Position numbers and translations under genes: made by a program. 64,000 nucleotides of DNA from Siphonodentalium dalli (taxonomy: Eukaryota; Mollusca; Scaphopoda; Gadilida; Siphonodentaliidae), in assembly GCA_032622095.1 (NCBI GenBank), contig CP136061.1, positions 44,275,797-44,339,796 on the forward strand. The letters are read 5' to 3'. The notes beneath the pieces are model-generated. The model did no database searches, was not told where the DNA came from, and worked only from the letters and a program-made list of their open reading frames with translations. Shown piece after piece: positions 33,504 through 45,030 of this stretch (position 1 is the first letter of the stretch; the number at the start of each line of letters is the position of its first letter).

Positions 33504-33959
33504 AGGTTACACTGGTGTAAATAAGGTTCGGGGAGACCTCTAGCGGATGCGGGAGGAATATATAGGAGAGAATAAAATAGACACTGGGCCCTGATTGGTC
33601 AATAGCCTTGTGTGCTTTTTGCATAAAAAAATCATCACACCTCTTCCCTATGATTTCCCATAGGTAAGATAGCCATTGGCACAGGAATTAACCCTTTGTA
33701 GTGAAGTTTGAATTTGTTGGTGTGGTCTAAAATATGACAGTATTTTTTTATGCGGATCTGACACTAGTTACGAAAACACAAGATTTAAAGGCGAATTCCC
33801 TGCTAGACAGATATGATTTTTTTGTGTAAAAAGTTTCCCGAAATGTCAATTTTTCAGATTAAAAAAAAAAATTGGACCCATGGTTCATATAGCCAACAGC
33901 ATACGCTAAAACGTTAGCACTGAGGCCTATGGAAAACATTTACACCAGTGTAACCTAAA
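33504..33959. repeat. 456-bp repeat, copy 1, with its own inverted ends
   Basis: It begins AGGTTACACTGGTGTAAAT and ends ATTTACACCAGTGTAACCTA, so each copy carries about 19-bp terminal inverted repeats. It is identical by eye to 34857-35312 in the same orientation and of the same length. Non-coding. Confidence 0.85.
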
Positions 33960-34856
33960 GGGAAAAATGAACTTTTTGGCATTTTTGATTCCTGGGAGTC
34001 ACTTTAAAGTATTTTAATGCATTTTTCACAGCCTGGTCTTTCAGTCCAATGAATCTCCCATGCATGGTGTGGCTATTCTTGCTGCTGATGTCTTCTTTCA
34101 CTTCCATCGGCCAAAAAAATGGTATGATTTTTCATAAAAAATGCCAATTTTTCAAGGTATTTTCAAAAAATGTCAAGGTGGTAATTGTCACATGATAATG
34201 CAAATTACCCATTACATGAGTATGTCAATGACACACATACCAATTGTTATAAGAAGCTAATCTAACAAGTATTTTGGATTTTATAGCCAGTGATATACAG
34301 ATATATATAATAAAAGTGTCTCATTTTCACTGGTGGGTATGGCCATTTGAAGGTTAATAGCAATAAAACTTGGGCACATTTAAGAAAATGCTTCAGCATT
34401 TCAAAGAGAGCATATCTTTGTTCAACTAATTCAATATACACCCACATCCAGTTATCTTGGATCACCCTTGCAGACCTGAAAATGTCATATTTTAGTCTTC
34501 CATGTGCTGATAAAGTCATGTGCTTGATGCTCAGCTGATCAGATCTGGACTCAATGACCTCACATCACCAGAAGTTCTCTCATGGAAAGGATCTTGTACA
34601 GTCTTCCATAGCTGATCCAAGTTTGCAACACCAGACCCCAAAAACTGTGTGAAAATGGGGCCTGAATATGACTTGTGGTGGAAAAATGTGCTTTTTTGAT
34701 GAATAATGTGTTACAGAGAGTGGGGTTAAATTGTGTGTGATAAATAAAGAACCACAGAAGTGATATTATTTTTGAACACATTTTTTTCATTCATGGGCAA
34801 TTCTGAAAAAATGTAGGGTGTTACAATTATTCCGCGAAAAAGCGGGCTATCGCTTT
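33960..34856. other. Spacer between the two identical 456-bp repeats
   Basis: 897 bp without a recognised ORF or domain. Its edges (AAAGGG on the left, CGCTTT on the right) are roughly inverse to each other. It may be the interior of a composite element or simply host DNA inside a local duplication. Confidence 0.5.
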
Positions 34857-35312
34857 AGGTTACACTGGTGTAAATAAGGTTCGGGGAGACCTCTAGCGGA
34901 TGCGGGAGGAATATATAGGAGAGAATAAAATAGACACTGGGCCCTGATTGGTCAATAGCCTTGTGTGCTTTTTGCATAAAAAAATCATCACACCTCTTCC
35001 CTATGATTTCCCATAGGTAAGATAGCCATTGGCACAGGAATTAACCCTTTGTAGTGAAGTTTGAATTTGTTGGTGTGGTCTAAAATATGACAGTATTTTT
35101 TTATGCGGATCTGACACTAGTTACGAAAACACAAGATTTAAAGGCGAATTCCCTGCTAGACAGATATGATTTTTTTGTGTAAAAAGTTTCCCGAAATGTC
35201 AATTTTTCAGATTAAAAAAAAAAATTGGACCCATGGTTCATATAGCCAACAGCATACGCTAAAACGTTAGCACTGAGGCCTATGGAAAACATTTACACCA
35301 GTGTAACCTAAA
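34857..35312. repeat. 456-bp repeat, copy 2
   Basis: Direct copy of 33504-33959 with no difference found by eye. It has the same AGGTTACACTGG start and CCAGTGTAACCTAAA end. Confidence 0.85.
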
Positions 35313-35569
35313 AAAGAAAATCTGTCCTGGTGGAATCATTCGTTCCTATACTAGCTAACACAGACGATGGATGAAACCCATAAACTGATTGACTAAATTG
35401 ATGCAGTATAGAGTTATATCTCTTAGATCAACAATATTTCTTTCGAAATATGGTAGGCGAAAATACATTTTGTCGTTCGCGATCTGATTACAAACAGATG
35501 AAAAGGTAGTGTCTGTGGATGAACAATGTGTACAATTGGATATCATATATATATATATATATTTTTTTT

Positions 35570-35925
35570 TTTAAGTGATGTGAAACACTCCAGCGGGGTG
35601 ATCGAATAGAAATAGAGAATAATCTTGTTCAAAGTAGTAATTTTTACAAATTTATATCCAAATTGACAACACACACCGTCATTCTTATATATTAATAAGT
35701 TGCAGTGACTCTCGATGGGGAAATCGTTTTCTTTAGTTTATCGCAGATAGATGCGTCCCGAATTGAGTAGTAAATATTTACAATTGCATGGGCGTAGTTC
35801 AGACGATGTTTTCTATGGAGTGGTAGGGTCGTTTAGCTTCAGATTTTCTGCGATGTTAGTAGAATGTTATATCCCTCCAGTTGGCATATAGTGCATGAAT
35901 ACTAACTTATCAGTTTTACACACCC
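35570..35925. repeat. Dispersed repeat, copy B (inverse of 17985-18345)
   Basis: It contains ACACACACCGTCATTCTTAT, TCTATGGAGTGGTAGGGTCG and the inverse of other blocks of copy A. It is diverged by many substitutions. A (TA)n run with a T-tract at 35545-35575 lies at its left edge. From 35926 to 36500 nothing was recognised. Confidence 0.6.
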
Positions 35926-36500
35926 GAGTAAGTACATAACATGTCTCTAAAGAATTGCTCGTTGATTGCTGCACAAAAATTGGAAGAGTTATCTTGATGA
36001 ATGTTAATTTGCACAGCCAATAATTGTTGTAAACGTTCTCAAATATATATGAATTTAAAGTTACGTGGCAGTTGTTTGTCTGAAACTATGCTCACTTTCT
36101 TTATACATCCCGCGGTTCTGTTAAATACGGTGAATACGTTAAAGGCACGGGTCGGCTTGGTTGTAGGTTATCATTTAGAAACAAAACTTACCAAGTTATG
36201 AATGATTCGCGGCGACCCATGCAACACATTCAATACACATCGCGAAGGCCATCCATATCATTAAATAGTCATATACCGACTGTATAGTCTACAGACAGAC
36301 TTATACAACTCAAAGAATGAAACAAAAAAGAGCGTTCCTTTTCAGTCTGTAAAAGTGTTCGAGTATATAGCGCCTTCATAAGTATGTCGTGTAATCATTA
36401 GGCGAGTTATCTTGGTGGAAATTATTTTGTAATAAGTTGCAATGTCATTTTTGCAACGTATTTAAATATCAATGTATTTTATTTAAAGCAAGTGGAGGCT

Positions 36501-36731
36501 GAAACCTTCCACGACTAGAGCTTCCTGAATTTGCGAAAACTCTGTGTCAATGCATTTTCTTGTATATGCTAGTCTCCCATATATAGGGATACGACAATAC
36601 ATTAGTCTAACACTATTTACATTGTAAGCCATTGCATTCTCTCATTATTGAAAACTCTCATATATAAGATAATGCTCTGACACATGATATTTAATGCCGC
36701 ATCAGCGCAGCTCCCGCCATGACAGGGTTAA
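36501..36731. mobile_element. Degenerate piggyBac-type MITE
   Basis: The left end ACCTTCCACGACTAGAGC and right end GCTCCCGCCATGACAGGGTTAA match the 4718/5515 family. The left TTAA is mutated. Both internal hairpins are eroded. The stretch 36732-37104 shows nothing recognisable. Confidence 0.55.
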
Positions 36732-37104
36732 AGCCTAAAAATAAACTGATAGTAACGCTCGCTTTGAAAAAAAAAGTATGGTCTGGCTGCGGTGCTGCAA
36801 ATAGGCTGATAAACACGCGATTTATGCTTTATGCAGGGTTTTAGTATATTGCAGAAAGAAAATAAACGGATCTCATGTTTGTCCTTTTTTCTGCATTGTT
36901 CGTCTCACCCAGGGCGGAAAATTGAAAAAGAAATGAACATTTCTAATACTACATGTACATGTATATGTTGTCTGAGTTTATGAAGACCACATACTGGTTT
37001 TGCGAGTATTGTATTGTCGACGTAACGGCATCCCATCCTTCACAATAACCTATTCACAATTACGAGGTTCAAAATACCCAGGTCTGTATAACCCTCTTCT
37101 AGAT

Positions 37105-37161
37105 CATGCCGTGAATCTCTACTCTGGCCATAGTAGAGATTCATGACATGATCTAACCCTC
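37105..37161. repeat. Inverted pair of the 38-bp minisatellite unit
   Basis: AGATCATGCCGTGAATCTCT is followed within 35 bp by its inverse ending ATTCATGACATGATCT. This is one unit of the 9648-9806 family next to one inverted unit, showing that the same sequence is dispersed in the locus. Confidence 0.7.
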
Positions 37162-37177
37162 TTCTATCAATTTGCGA

Positions 37178-37227
37178 ACCATCATCATCAGCACCACAAC
37201 CATGCATAATCATCAGAACCACCACCA
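37178..37227 (+). repeat. Left remnant of the 25-bp satellite
   Basis: Two diverged units (CATCATCATCAGCACCACAA and AATCATCAGAACCACCACCA) match the satellite at 46747 onward. They stop exactly where the 9.5-kb element begins, which shows that the element is inserted in the satellite near its left edge. Confidence 0.8.
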
Positions 37228-37633
37228 CACTGAGAAAAATAATGGGTCAATCTGACTACATTTGGGTTAGTCATGAATATTTGGAGTAATTTTGACTAAC
37301 CCGTGTCGTCCCACGAGTCATCATGACTAATTCTGAGTTAGTCAACTTGACAATGAACAAAAAATAATTATAAGTAGATATATAGCTACTGAACATAAGC
37401 TTCGTTTTATAACTCATACCTTATCGCATTTAAAGTGTTCCAGAAACTATATAACGTTATCATTCAAGCGGCATAATTATTTTACCCCTGCACTTATGGT
37501 ACGAGATTTATAGTACGAAAAATCGAAATATGCTTCCGGTGAATGAACCATGTGCGTTGTTGTTCGTGTTTACAAACTTCTCTTGTTTTAGATTATTTTA
37601 GCAAATAATTGGACCTAACTTGCTTCTGGAATA

Positions 37634-37849
37634 TTGTTAGCACGGTCTGGATTATGTTTGTACATGAAAGGGACAAGAGGTTATAACCTCCGAAAACAGG
37701 CGAAGTCAATGAATTCAGTGCCAGTGGGATTACATTTCAAAGACAACGACATGCACGACAATGTTTTGAATTTCAAAACACAGATACTTAAGGGGATGGT
37801 AAAGTCTGGTCAAGATGGCCACCGCGGATTGCACCCTACCTCCAGATGA
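37634..37849 (+). pseudogene. Possible GIY-YIG-type endonuclease fragment
   Basis: The 71-codon ORF contains RGYNLRKQAKSMNSVPVGLH followed by FKDNDMHDNVLNFKTQILKG. This weakly resembles the end of GIY-YIG domains in Penelope-like retroelements, where a P-V-x-x-HF...H...IL ending is common. No reverse transcriptase lies nearby. The match is short and could be chance. Confidence 0.22.
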
Positions 37850-39389
37850 TCAATAATTACTCACCGGCCATAGAATGGATAAACTTCATATTTTTCACAC
37901 ATAATAATCAATAATAAACAAAGATCTTGTCATTAGTAGAGAAATTATAGCTGTTAGAATTTACTCGCGGTAGAGTGACAAAAAATCATGTCCCCAAACG
38001 GCGTTTCTCCAGTTCCAATGGTTAACTTTTTGTACAAACTGAACAGTCAAAATGGTCCTATAAGAATCTGGCTAGAGACAAGGAGACATCATTTTGAGGA
38101 AAAACAAGAACTTTCCCAAATACCCTGCCTGTGAAAATAGTACTGTCATCCTGAATAATGGCAAAATGTCCTCCATTTGCATTGTTTACATTCGTAGGAA
38201 CTATTTTTCTTGGTATGGGAGACCATAATATCCTAACATTATTTTGCGATAGCCGATACACAAGCCATGGGGGCGGGGCGGCCATGATTACAAACAAACC
38301 CATCCGTCAATACTAGAATACGATTACGAATGGAAATCGATCAGTATAGACAATCGCGCATGGGATCAAGCTTTTGATTATGCCCATCAATAGATATGGG
38401 TGATAAGCAATATGATTGTACCTGATAACCGACAATTTCTCGATTAATTTACATTCAAATGTTATTAAACGTATTTTTCTCCACAATGTTGTTTATCCCA
38501 GTGCACCAAAATAGAATTGACCGGAAGTGAACTCGCACAAGGAGTCCGTCGTAAAATATGACATATTTCGTCGGAATACGGTACTTTCCTATTCATAAAT
38601 ATGTTTTTATATAGGCTATTTGATTTTAGAATAATACAATATTCTGAAACATGTAAGTTTTCTATTTATGTGATTTGCGTACTAATACGACATCTTGTAA
38701 TCTCGCTTTCGACTATAGACTGGTAATTCTAAAAATAAAATATCAACATTTCCATCTGTAAACAGCACAAAACTTCATAAATCGTGGGTAATCAAGCAAC
38801 TAAATTAATTCCAACAACTTAAATAAACTGAAAGCATCGATTTCATATCATAAACTTGCCCGATTGCAGGATCGGATTGCTTTTCTGGTCGATTTTCATG
38901 TACCTGCCGCGAATTAAAAAATGACAACAACGTCATGAACATGTGTTTACAATTGAAATATGGCGACTGGCTCCCAAGAAAAACTGACACGTTTTAGCGG
39001 ACGTTTTGCAAACGATACAGTGAACATTAATCTAAAGCATAGCTCCTTGGCTCTTAACGGTATGTCACTTATCATAATGGGCTGCCTAATGATACTGTTG
39101 AAGTTATAGTTTTTCACATTTGAATGCCAAAACAATGACATAATATTGCAGATATACTCTGTTTCAAAGTCATTTTTCTGGTACAAAAAGCTTTTTAGCT
39201 CATATCTATTCGTGGCACCTCCTTTAACGATATATGCTCTATATATTATCTCTATGTTGTTATATCTATTTCTGTCTGCTTTTATGTGAAAAATACCAAT
39301 TTTGTCAGCCCGTTTCCAGACATTTTTTATGAAACAGACTTTGCCATCCCCTTAAGTTTCACAAAATTATAAACCGTCCAATTAACTCA

Positions 39390-40760
39390 CAAGTCTGACA
39401 AGAGTCAACCACTGGTGACTAGGATTATAGTCTGGTCGATAAACTCAAATTTTAGGGTCAACCTAGAAAAAATTCGGACTAAGTTGGTTTTTATGCCATT
39501 TTGAAGAGGAAGGTCTCCTCTATAACATATCCAAAATCCGCTAAAATCCGCTTTGAGCATTTTTTGTAATTCAAGATGGCGTCCAAGATGGCTGCCATTT
39601 TCATATAAGTCAGTTTGATGCAATTTTTGTGAGAACATCTTGTCATATGTATACATATGTATATATTTTTGTGAAGCTAAGACATAACGCCACCTCTATG
39701 TGTCAAAATTGGAACTCCCCGTCCAAGATGGCCGCCAAAATGGCGACCGGAAGTGAACATTTTACGTTTTTTAATAATATCTTTAAGATAAGTTTCTGTG
39801 GTTTGGAACTGGTTGAGAATTGTGACTTTATTTTGTATTTAGCATGTTAACTGACCATTGGAGCAACGAAATATGCTGTTCGTTGGGTCCACACCCCTTC
39901 CGATCACTCAAAAATTCGATATTACAAAACGCGGTATAACATTCCACAAAAGATCCCCTTTGGGTTGTATTCATATTTCACCAAGAAGTGGGAAGAACTG
40001 TGCAATGTAAGTGATGCATTCTATATCTTATTGATATTCGAACTCAATGGTACCAAAATTGTCACTTTGGCTTAAAATGGCTGTCAAAATGGCCGCCAAA
40101 ATATGGAAAATGGTAATTATTATCCCAGCGTGCCATGCAACCAATTACAAGTTGTGGTGATGCACACAATTGACTTATATACATTGAATTCCAACATTTC
40201 TTATGCACCTTGATTAATTTTTACTATTTACTATTCTGAAATTACCAGAATTATGGGATTTTTCTATCACAAACAGCATCAAACTAGGCAAAAAATAATT
40301 TTTCATGTTTGGACCATTTAAAAAAAAAGTAAAATGGAACTATCTTTGGTATCAAAGGTTCTTTTTATTTTGATATGCATTAAATGTGTCATAGTGTGGT
40401 GTTTTCGACAATATTACTCAAGATGACTTGCAAAATGGCAACAAAACAATTTGGTAAAAAATTTATATTCCGAACATTATTCTCTGCTGTTCCGAAATGG
40501 TGGCAAATTGTAACTCACTTGGTTATTAAACATGCTACTTAATCAACTGACAATTAAATCTTATATTCTGGTCGTCCCAGCACCTTATGAGGCACGACAA
40601 ATTCATTTTAAGTGATGCATTATGGGTTTTGCCGAACACCTCTTTTGGGATAATGTCCATGTTTTTAACGGAAACGGACAGAACGTTGAACTGAATTGAA
40701 AGGTATCATATTATGTGGCTACTCTGGCCCACAAGCATAAAAATTGATTAACTATTTTGT
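39390..40760. repeat. Left arm of a 4.5-kb foldback
   Basis: It contains TCCGCTAAAATCCGCTTTGA, GTCCAAGATGGCCGCCAAAA, TTTCTGTGGTTTGGAACTGG and CATATTATGTGGCTACTCTG. Each appears inverted in 42540-43890 in reverse order, with substitutions and small indels. The short ORF at 39629-39850 and its inverse counterpart at 43450-43674 are parallel translations of the two arms, not evidence of a gene. Confidence 0.85.
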
Positions 40761-40859
40761 CAGGAAAACCGTTTCATCACATTGCATATAAGACGCAATT
40801 AATGTGGAGAACACTCTGATATTACCTCTATCGATTAACATATCCTTGAGTTATTGTGG

Positions 40860-41737
40860 AAAGCTATAGTCACCCAGTACAAATCACACATGAGCATGCA
40901 GTCACTCCATATATACATTGACACCACATACATGGCAATGTGCCACTCGCTGTATATGCATACACCTCATCCATTACCATACAGCCACACTTGTGTTTAC
41001 CCATACACCAACGCATGGCCCTATAATCGTGAATAACCATGCAAACACACCAGGTATACTCCTACACCTCACACGACCTGTATACATATTCACTACATAC
41101 ATGAACACAAGGTAACTTCTTGTATACCTATTCGTCTCACCATAGGCCATACAGTCGTCAATCCATATATATGTATTTGCCATTTGTATAGCTATATAGC
41201 CACTAAAGTTATACATATAAACCCCACCGATGACCATACAGTCACTCCTGGTATACATGTTCGCTACATCCATGATCATACATCACTTCTTGTATACCTA
41301 TTTGCCTAACCAGTGGTCATACAGTCTCACTCCCTGTATATATATATATATATATACATATTTGCGACACCCGTGGCTATATAGCCACTCAAGATATACA
41401 TATACACCCAACCCAAAACCATAGTCACTCCAGGTATATACATTTAGATCTCACCAATGGCCTTACAGCCCTTCTAGATATATCAATGTCCCGTACCGCG
41501 CACACGGCCATTCATACACTCCAGAATTGCATATACACCTGCCCCATGACATTTCAGTCTCTCGCTGTATACGCATAAACCACATTCGTGATCATAGTCA
41601 CTCCTTGTATATCAATTCACCCCACCATAATGTTGCCATACTGTCAATCCATATATACAAATTGGCCGTGCCATGGCATATAGTCACTCATGCCATACAT
41701 ATACACATCACCCTCGACTACAGCGTCACCCCAGGTG

Positions 41738-41806
<69 letters not shown>

Positions 41807-42530
41807 CATCAATAGCCATACAGCCCTTCTAGATATACCAATACCCCGCACACACGGCCATTCGTACACTTCAGACTTGCATATACAGCTCAAACGTGAC
41901 AATTCAGCCACTCGCTGTATACTTAAACACCGTCTCCATGAGCATTCAGCTATTCACTGTATGCTTGTACACACCACCAATGGCATTACGATAGGACATA
42001 CATATAAACATATACATCCCACCCATCACCATGAGGTCACTCTCTATATACACTAGCCGCCAGTGTCCATCAAAGTGTACTCCAGGTATGCATATACATT
42101 TCAACAATGACCATGCAGTCATTCCATGTACACATATACACATTGCCCATAACCATACAACCACACCATATTTATACATACACCCATCCATTACCATACA
42201 TCCAACATATGTATACATATACACCCACCCATGACAATACAGCCACACAATGTATACATGTACAGCCCACCCCTGACCACACAGTCACTCCATTTATACA
42301 TACAGGACAGTGAAGCTGCTCTCGTTATGTCCATACACCACTTCAATGACCAGACAGCCACTCACTGTAAACATGTTCACCTCACACTTCACCATATATG
42401 CATCTCACCATGGACACACCATCCATGACCACATAGTCACACATTGTATAACTATTCACATCATTCATGAATACAATAGCTACATGTATACCTACTCACC
42501 TCGCCTATGACCATACAGTCAACTGGCATA
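40860..42530 (+). repeat. Degenerate 40-46-bp minisatellite in the foldback loop
   Basis: Repeated CCATACAGTCACTCCNTGTA and TATACATATACACC blocks recur every 40-46 bp with heavy divergence. A TA dinucleotide run fills 41740-41802. The array occupies the loop between the two inverted arms. Confidence 0.8.
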
Positions 42531-42539
42531 CACACTCTA

Positions 42540-43890
42540 ATAAGGTGATTAATGTTGAGGCTAATGGGCCAGAATAGCCACATAATATGATCACTCTCAG
42601 TTCCGTTTCAACGTTCTCTCCATTTCCGTTCAAAAACAAGGAAGCTTTTGGCAAAATCCATATTGCATTCCTAAAAATGAACTTGTCATGCCTCGTAGGG
42701 TACCGGGACAACCAGAATAGAACATTTGGTTGATTAAGTAGAATGTGAGTCACAATTGATTATGCATACATATACACCACGTATATACACATATGTAGTA
42801 TATACACATATGTATATGTATATAATAATGTTTACCAAATTTGGTTGCCATTTTGGAAGCCATCTTGAGTAATTTGGTGTAAAACACCTCAGTGTGACAC
42901 ATCATGTAACACATATCAAAACAATAAACATCTTTGTTACCAAACATAGTTCCATTTTACTTTTAAACAATGGCTCAATCCTGAACAGCGATTTTTTGCC
43001 GATTTTGATTTCAGGTTTGTGACAGAAAATTCCGAATAATTTTGGCAATTTCAGTGGTTGAACTAGTAAGAAATACCCAAGGTGCATCAGAAATGTTAGT
43101 AGTCAAGCTATATAATACAGAATTGTCAATTGTGTGCATCACCACAACTTGTAAGCGGTTGCATGGCACGCTGGGATAACAATTAACATTTTCCATATTT
43201 TGGCGTCCATTTTGACAGCCATTTTGAGCCAAAGTGACAATTTTGGTACCATTGAGTTCGAATATCAATAAGATATAGAATGCATAACTTACATTGCACA
43301 GTTCTTCCAACTTCTTGATGAAATATGACTAGAAACCCAATGGGGATCTTTTCTAAAATGTTATACCGCGTTTTGTAAAATCGAATTTTTTAGTGATCGG
43401 AAGGGATGTGGACCCCACGAATAGCATATTTCATTGCTCCAATGGTCAGTTAACATGCTAAATACAAAATAAAGTCACAATTCTCAACCAGTTCCAAACC
43501 ACAGAAACTTATCTTAAAAGATATTAGTAAAAAAAACTTTAAAATTCCACTTCCGGTTGCCATTTTGGCCGCCATCTTGGACGGAGAGTTCCAATTTTGG
43601 CACATAAAGGTGGCGTTATGTCTTAGCTTCACAAAAATGTATACATGTGTATACATATGACAATATGTTCTCACTATAATTGCTTCAAGCTGACTTATAG
43701 GAAAATGGCAACCATCTTGGACGCCATCTTGAATTTTAAAAAATGCTCAAAGCGGATTTTAGCGGATTTTGGATATGTTATAGAGGATATATTCCTCTTC
43801 AAAATGGTATACAAACCAACTTAGTCCAAATTTTTTCTAGGTCAAACCTTTTATCGACCAGACTATTACGAGACATACAATTATGTAGAA
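42540..43890. repeat. Right arm of the 4.5-kb foldback
   Basis: Inverted counterpart of 39390-40760. It includes CAAAGCGGATTTTAGCGGAT, CCGCCATCTTGGACGGAGAG and CATTTCATTGCTCCAATGGT. Divergence between arms is moderate, so the palindrome is not newly formed or has been maintained imperfectly. Confidence 0.85.
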
Positions 43891-44010
43891 ATTAGTCGGA
43901 ATTATGACGTCACAGATCAGTCATGACTCATGAGTCAGTCACAAGTTTGTTTCATGTTCAAGCCTAGGCTACAACGTACGAGTACCTGTACAAATGAAGA
44001 TGGATCATTT

Positions 44011-44463
44011 TCTTCAATTTTCATCGAAACGTGATTTGAGAACCATGTCGCCATGACATATCGCCCAGTTACGGAGTCGGCTATTCTTTTGATCGAAACG
44101 CCGGTGACGCTGTGATATGGTTGTGAAATATTTATGAAATGACGGATAATCTCGGAGATACGGATCCAGTTCTGGGACACACATTATCACTGAATACATC
44201 GCAAGCTTTTTGTAACGTACTACAGCTATTCTTCAATTTTCATCGAAAAGTGATTTGAGAACCATGTCGCCATGACATATTGTCAAGTTACGGAGTCTGT
44301 TATTCTTTTAATTGAACGCTGGTGACGCTGTGATATTGTTGTGATATTGTATTTATGAAATGACGGATAATCTCGGAGATACGGATTCAATTCTTGGACA
44401 CACATTATCACTGAATCCACCACAAGCTTTTACATGTACATGTAGTAACGTACTACAGCTATG
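44011..44463 (+). repeat. Tandem duplication, two copies of about 217 and 234 bp
   Basis: Both copies start TCTTCAATTTTCATCGAAA and end GTAACGTACTACAGCTAT. The second has a CATGTACATGTAG insertion and several substitutions. Both lie inside the 9.5-kb element. Confidence 0.85.
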
Positions 44464-44537
44464 CTCGAATTAATCGTCCCCTTTAACAAGGTTGTAGGGC
44501 GTTAATTACACCGGTTATACCATACCGCCGTTCAACC

Positions 44538-44590
44538 ATATTATTAATAGTACTGTAGAAAGATTTTTTTACAGTACTATTAATAATATT
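44538..44590. repeat. Perfect 19-bp stem hairpin
   Basis: TATTATTAATAGTACTGTA is followed after about 14 nt by its exact inverse, TACAGTACTATTAATAATA. It could be a tiny MITE or an extruding cruciform. Confidence 0.75.
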
Positions 44591-44769
44591 TTGCGACTCA
44601 TGTACTCCGCATTAATTTTCACATGGCCACCTTACACCCAATCCAACTTTTCTTGAGCGCCATGCACTGTGTTAACTACCCTGCTGGACAAAACAAGTGT
44701 CCACTTAACCTCAGTGCGGTTAGCGTTGCCACCGCGGCCGAAATGCAACAAAACTGCGACTCTACCGGC

Positions 44770-45030
44770 TAACTACAGTTGGGCCGCAGTGTACTTGCCA
44801 TTCGGCCATGGTGTAATTGCCGCGGTGTACGTTCATTAAACTGAAAACAGATGATACAAACCAGAAATCTAACCATGGTGTACATGCCATTCGGCCGCGT
44901 TGTAGTTGCCTTTCGGCCATGGTGTACTTGCCGTTCGGCCACAGTGTACTTGCCTTCGGCTGCAGTGTACTTGCCATTCGGCCGCGGTGCTCGACTGCAG
45001 TTACAAACTCTGACACTGCGGCCGAACTGC
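44770..45030. repeat. Short GC-rich minisatellite (GTGTACTTGCCATTCGGCC)
   Basis: GTGTACTTGCCATTCGGCC-like units recur with variable linkers about ten times. They vary in the following bases (ACGG, GCGG, ATGG). ORFs across it in several frames come from the repeat. Confidence 0.75.

Noticed and set aside
33504-35312. LTR retrotransposon
   Set aside because: The repeats do not begin TG and end CA. They have their own inverted ends, and there is no primer-binding site, polypurine tract or gag-pol sequence between them.
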